Below the pieces are notes generated by a model that had not been told where the DNA came from, made no database searches, and worked only from the letters and a program-made list of their open reading frames with translations. DNA of 64,000 bases, from the NCBI GenBank assembly GCA_910574935.1, contig CAJTCU010000009.1, positions 58,399 to 122,398 of the forward strand. Reading direction: 5' to 3'. The stretch comes from Oscillospiraceae bacterium (GTDB lineage Bacteria > Bacillota > Clostridia > Oscillospirales > Acutalibacteraceae). Positions 61,128-64,000 of the stretch are shown piece after piece; the first letter of the stretch is position 1; the number at the start of each line of letters is the position of its first letter. The position numbers and the translations under genes are program-made.

Positions 61128-61188
61128 CCTTACATTTACCTTACATTTCATGGTACATTTAGAAAATGACAGATTTCTGTGGTATAAT
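61128..61188 (+). promoter_or_regulatory. Response-regulator promoter with tandem direct repeats
   Basis: CCTTACATTTA (61128-61138) and CCTTACATTTC (61139-61149) are adjacent 11-bp repeats, with GGTACATTTAG at 61152 as a third, weaker one. TATAAT is at 61183-61188 without a good -35 box. The 11-bp period is typical of OmpR-family binding sites. Confidence 0.6.
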
Positions 61189-61212
61189 GGAAAACAGAAA
61201 GGTGGTACCCGT

Positions 61213-61917
61213 ATGGAATTTGATTATCTAAAACAAAAACGCATTTTGCTTGTCGATGACGAACAGGATCTTTTAGATATGGTCGTATCGATCTTAAACG
61301 AGGACGGGTTTCAAAATATCAAAACGTCAAAAACGGTAAATGAAGCGGTTACGATTTCTGAAACCTATCAGCCTGAGTTTGCGATTCTTGATGTAATTCT
61401 TCCTGATGGGAATGGGTTTGATCTGATGGAGCGGCTTAAAAAAACGGCGGATTATCCGGTGCTGTTCTTAACTGCCCGTGGCGAGGATGATGATAAGTTC
61501 CGTGGCTTCGGGCTTGGCGCCGATGATTATATGGTAAAACCCTTTTTGCCAAAGGAGCTTTTGTTCCGTGTAAACGCCATTCTCCGCAGGAGTTATAAGG
61601 CGGAAAATCCCCTTGTGAAGCTGCATGACAGCGAAATTGACTTTGAGCGTGCAGAAGTCATAAAGAACGGAGAACATCATACGCTTACGGCAAAGGAACA
61701 TGACATCCTTGCCGCTTTATATCGGAACGCTGGGAGAATTGTTACAATTGACGCTCTGTGTGAAGCGGCTTGGGGGGATAATCCCTTTGGCTATGAAAAT
61801 TCGCTGATGGCGCATATCCGCCGTATCCGAGAAAAAATTGAAGAGAATCCGTCCCAACCTGTTTCGCTGATAACGATGAAAGGGCTTGGATATAAACTTG
61901 TTGTGGAGGGCAAGTAG
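61213..61917 (+). CDS. OmpR-family response regulator
   Basis: A 234-residue regulator. Receiver domain: ILLVDDEQDLLDMVVSIL, phospho-Asp in FAILDVILPDGNG, LGADDYMVKPF. Winged-helix output: LTAKEHDILAALYRNAGRIV and GYENSLMAHIRRIREKIEEN, ending GLGYKLV. The ATG at 61213 has AAAGGTGG upstream. Its neighbours, a LanFEG-type transporter and a histidine kinase, make it the likely controller of peptide-immunity expression, as in CprRK of Clostridioides difficile. Confidence 0.9.
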   Translation: MEFDYLKQKRILLVDDEQDLLDMVVSILNEDGFQNIKTSKTVNEAVTISETYQPEFAILDVILPDGNGFDLMERLKKTADYPVLFLTARGEDDDKFRGFGLGADDYMVKPFLPKELLFRVNAILRRSYKAENPLVKLHDSEIDFERAEVIKNGEHHTLTAKEHDILAALYRNAGRIVTIDALCEAAWGDNPFGYENSLMAHIRRIREKIEENPSQPVSLITMKGLGYKLVVEGK

Positions 61918-61977
61918 TGTGAAAAACGAAGAAAGGGGCGGTACCGGGCACAAAAGTCTGTGCTTTTCTAACTCTTT

Positions 61978-63399
61978 GTGCGAATTCTGTATCGCATGGC
62001 AATTGATATGAAAAGCGTACCAAAACTCATCCGGCGTTTTGCCGGTATTATGCTCTTGTCCTCACTGTTGCTTCTTATACTGAATTTTGCTTTATTGGGG
62101 ATATATACGCTGAATCAGGCGCCGAATAGCTCCCCCTGGATTACGGCACAGGCAGTTGCCGATCATTTATCCAAAAGTGAAACCGGGTATGTTTTAAGCG
62201 AAGATACCTCGCTTGAACTGCAACACGCAAATGTATGGGCGATTTTTATTGACAACAGGGCAATGAAGGTAGTATGGCAGACGGATCATCTTCCCGAGGC
62301 CGTACCCATGTCATACACCATTTCGGATATAGCGAGCCTGACCCGTGGCTATATCGACGGATATCCTACATTTACAGGAGAAGCGGAAAACGGACTTGTG
62401 GTACTGGGCTATCCGAAAGACAGCTTTTGGAAACATATGTGGCCGAGTTGGGATTATCATTTCATCGCCAACTTGCCCAAAACGGTTCTTTCTGTTTTAG
62501 CAATCAATATAGCCTTGATTTTTACCATCTATGTGATTGCCAATTCCAAGCTGCTAAAATCCGTGAAACCGATTGTCAGCGGAATACAGGCTTTATCAAC
62601 GAACCAAGAAGTCTATATCAGGGAAAAAGGGCTTTTATCCGAGCTTGCAGTAAGCATTAACAAGACCTCAGATATTTTAAAAACGCAAAGCGGACAGCTC
62701 CGAAAAAGAGAAACCGCAAGAGCAAATTGGATCGCAGGGGTATCCCACGACATACGAACACCTTTATCAATGGTAATGGGCTATGCAGGACAGTTAGAAA
62801 GCGATGTGCAGTTATCAGAAAACAACCGTCAAAAAGCGGCGGTTATTGTACGCCAAAGCAAACGTATGCGAAACCTGATTAACGACTTGAATCTTGCGTC
62901 TAAGCTGGAATACAATATGCAACCGCTAAGCCCTGAAAGACAAAATCTGATCGCCGTTGTCCGTCAGGTAGTAGTTGATTTCATCAATATGAATATTGAT
63001 GAAAAGTACACGATTGAATGGGAAACAGACGAAGCATTAACTTCTTGTACCGCAAATGTTGACAAAGAATTAATAAGGCGGGCAGTAAGTAATCTGATTC
63101 AAAACAGTATAAATCATAACGAACAAGGATGTCATATCTTCGTTCGTGTTATTGCTGAAAATAATGTTTGTACTGTGATTGTTTCCGATGATGGTGTGGG
63201 TGCGACAGATGAGCAGATTAGAAAATTGAACAACACGCCGCATTATATGGTGTGCGATGAACAAACAACCGAACAGCGCCATGGCTTAGGACTGCTCATT
63301 GTCAAACAAATCATATTTGCACACAACGGCATAATGCAGATAAAGCATAGTGAATACGGCGGCTTTGAAGTTGGTCTGAGCTTGCCGATGTCTGCGTGA
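61978..63399 (+). CDS. Sensor histidine kinase for the peptide-immunity system
   Basis: A 473-residue kinase with two membrane helices (~23-45, MLLSSLLLLILNFALLGIYT, and ~170-190, VLSVLAINIALIFTIYVIAN) flanking an extracellular domain. HAMP-like linker, then GVSHDIRTPLSMVMGYAGQL with the phospho-His, SNLIQNSINHN, VSDDGVGA and HGLGLLIVKQI. The GTG at 61978 lacks a clear RBS; ATG 61996 or an earlier, frameshifted start near the regulator stop are alternatives. It should sense antimicrobial peptides. Confidence 0.85.
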   Translation: MRILYRMAIDMKSVPKLIRRFAGIMLLSSLLLLILNFALLGIYTLNQAPNSSPWITAQAVADHLSKSETGYVLSEDTSLELQHANVWAIFIDNRAMKVVWQTDHLPEAVPMSYTISDIASLTRGYIDGYPTFTGEAENGLVVLGYPKDSFWKHMWPSWDYHFIANLPKTVLSVLAINIALIFTIYVIANSKLLKSVKPIVSGIQALSTNQEVYIREKGLLSELAVSINKTSDILKTQSGQLRKRETARANWIAGVSHDIRTPLSMVMGYAGQLESDVQLSENNRQKAAVIVRQSKRMRNLINDLNLASKLEYNMQPLSPERQNLIAVVRQVVVDFINMNIDEKYTIEWETDEALTSCTANVDKELIRRAVSNLIQNSINHNEQGCHIFVRVIAENNVCTVIVSDDGVGATDEQIRKLNNTPHYMVCDEQTTEQRHGLGLLIVKQIIFAHNGIMQIKHSEYGGFEVGLSLPMSA

Positions 63400-63517
63400 G
63401 GCAAAAGAGAAAATATGTAAAGCCCTGATCCCCACATTGATTTGTGAATGATCCGGACTTTTGTTTATTCATGTTTTCTGAACGGGCAGTGATCATCTGA
63501 TTCTCACCGCGAATAAT

Positions 63518-64000
63518 TTACGCCATCCGTTTACGGAGCCTTTGATAGAATAAAGCTGCTACCATCATCAGAATTCCCACCAGGAACAGCCACAGCTTTG
63601 CTGTGTAGCTGCCTGTGACCATAGAAAACAGGTAAAAGCTTCCCAGCTTTGGCCCCATACCGATATTAAGCGCATAGTACAGCAGCGGCGGCATATATCC
63701 GATGACTGTGTTTCCTGTAACTGCTGAGGTCAGCATCCCCATGGAACCTAAGAACAGGGCGTCTGCTACGGTTCCGAGCGCCAGAACCGGCGTGACATCG
63801 CAGCTTTGCTGTTTCATAAATACGGTAAATGCACAGATCAGCAGGGCGGCAACCCCTACCGAATACACCGTTCGTATCAGATGAACCTTTGCTGTGCTGC
63901 AATACTTGGAAGATACCAGGTCGTCAATTTCCTCGTTCTGCTCCGGCTGAAATACCGGCGTCAGAAGCACAATGCCAATCAGGGAAACAAACATCTCCAG
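63518..64000 (-). CDS. Membrane protein, possible ABC permease (partial at right edge)
   Basis: At least 160 residues, open to the window edge, with about five hydrophobic segments (MFVSLIGIVLLTPVF; TVYSVGVAALLICAFTVFM; AKLWLFLVGILMMVAALFYQ) and a basic end RLRKRMA. It resembles the C-terminal half of an ABC-2-like permease. The start lies beyond 64000. Family uncertain. Confidence 0.6.
   Translation of the reverse strand: MEMFVSLIGIVLLTPVFQPEQNEEIDDLVSSKYCSTAKVHLIRTVYSVGVAALLICAFTVFMKQQSCDVTPVLALGTVADALFLGSMGMLTSAVTGNTVIGYMPPLLYYALNIGMGPKLGSFYLFSMVTGSYTAKLWLFLVGILMMVAALFYQRLRKRMA

Noticed and set aside
1..64000. CRISPR arrays, tRNA or rRNA genes, toxin-antitoxin pairs, retrons
   Set aside because: Looked for evenly spaced direct repeats, tRNA-like GGTTCGANTCC ends and reverse-transcriptase motifs; none was found convincingly.

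Overview
The window looks like a chromosomal segment of a Gram-positive, probably anaerobic gut Clostridia, most likely in or near the Oscillospirales. Supporting signs are GC-rich codon use, AGGAGG-type ribosome-binding sites, GTG and TTG starts, many Fe-S cysteine clusters, and LanFEG-type and serine-recombinase families typical of Firmicutes. The order-level call is an inference. No rRNA, tRNA or CRISPR array was seen.

Layout: 1-7.1 kb holds the start of a ribokinase-like gene (left edge), an Fe-S aldo/keto reductase, an ABC-2 exporter operon with a GNAT enzyme, and an NhaC-type antiporter. 7.2-12.4 kb is a multidrug operon: a BmrCD-like heterodimeric ABC exporter plus a MATE pump, behind a promoter with a perfect palindrome in its spacer. 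12.5-13.2 kb holds a decayed ABC gene and a short repeat element. 13.2-28.7 kb is one long minus-strand operon: a Gram-positive Pel-type exopolysaccharide cluster (SDR-PelD fusion, PelE, PelA-like DUF2194 protein, PelF, PelG). It is extended by a DUF2304 protein, two more glycosyltransferases, a large polytopic membrane protein and two paralogous DUF4874/DUF4832 proteins.

28.8-36.7 kb, on the plus strand, is a second glycan module: two GT2 enzymes, a pyruvyl-transferase-family protein, an F420-hydrogenase-beta-like Fe-S protein, a DUF1919 protein, an ABC exporter and a DUF3267 protein. At 36.7-40.6 kb a hybrid histidine kinase is translationally coupled to a degenerate HD-GYP-like protein, a candidate regulator of the neighbouring polysaccharide loci. 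40.6-49.6 kb carries a split ThrE exporter, an RluA-family pseudouridine synthase, a GNAT enzyme, a GT4-CsaB fusion and a MoxR/DUF58/membrane-protein operon.

From about 50 kb base composition becomes clearly more AT-rich and many genes are broken. This accessory segment contains a serine-recombinase remnant, a short repeat element, an orphan TPP riboswitch with its own promoter and terminator, a frameshifted AraC gene, a decayed ABC ATPase, small metabolic genes, a holin/GH25 lysis pair of phage origin, and a complete LanFEG-type peptide-immunity transporter with a divergent two-component system. No lantibiotic precursor or modification genes are present.

The most interesting part is the extended Pel cluster. 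Its PelD keeps an RxxD c-di-GMP-type site but has an SDR domain without the catalytic Tyr/Lys. It sits close to a kinase/degenerate-HD-GYP pair, and the operon carries two paralogous putative glycosidase-fold proteins of unknown function.
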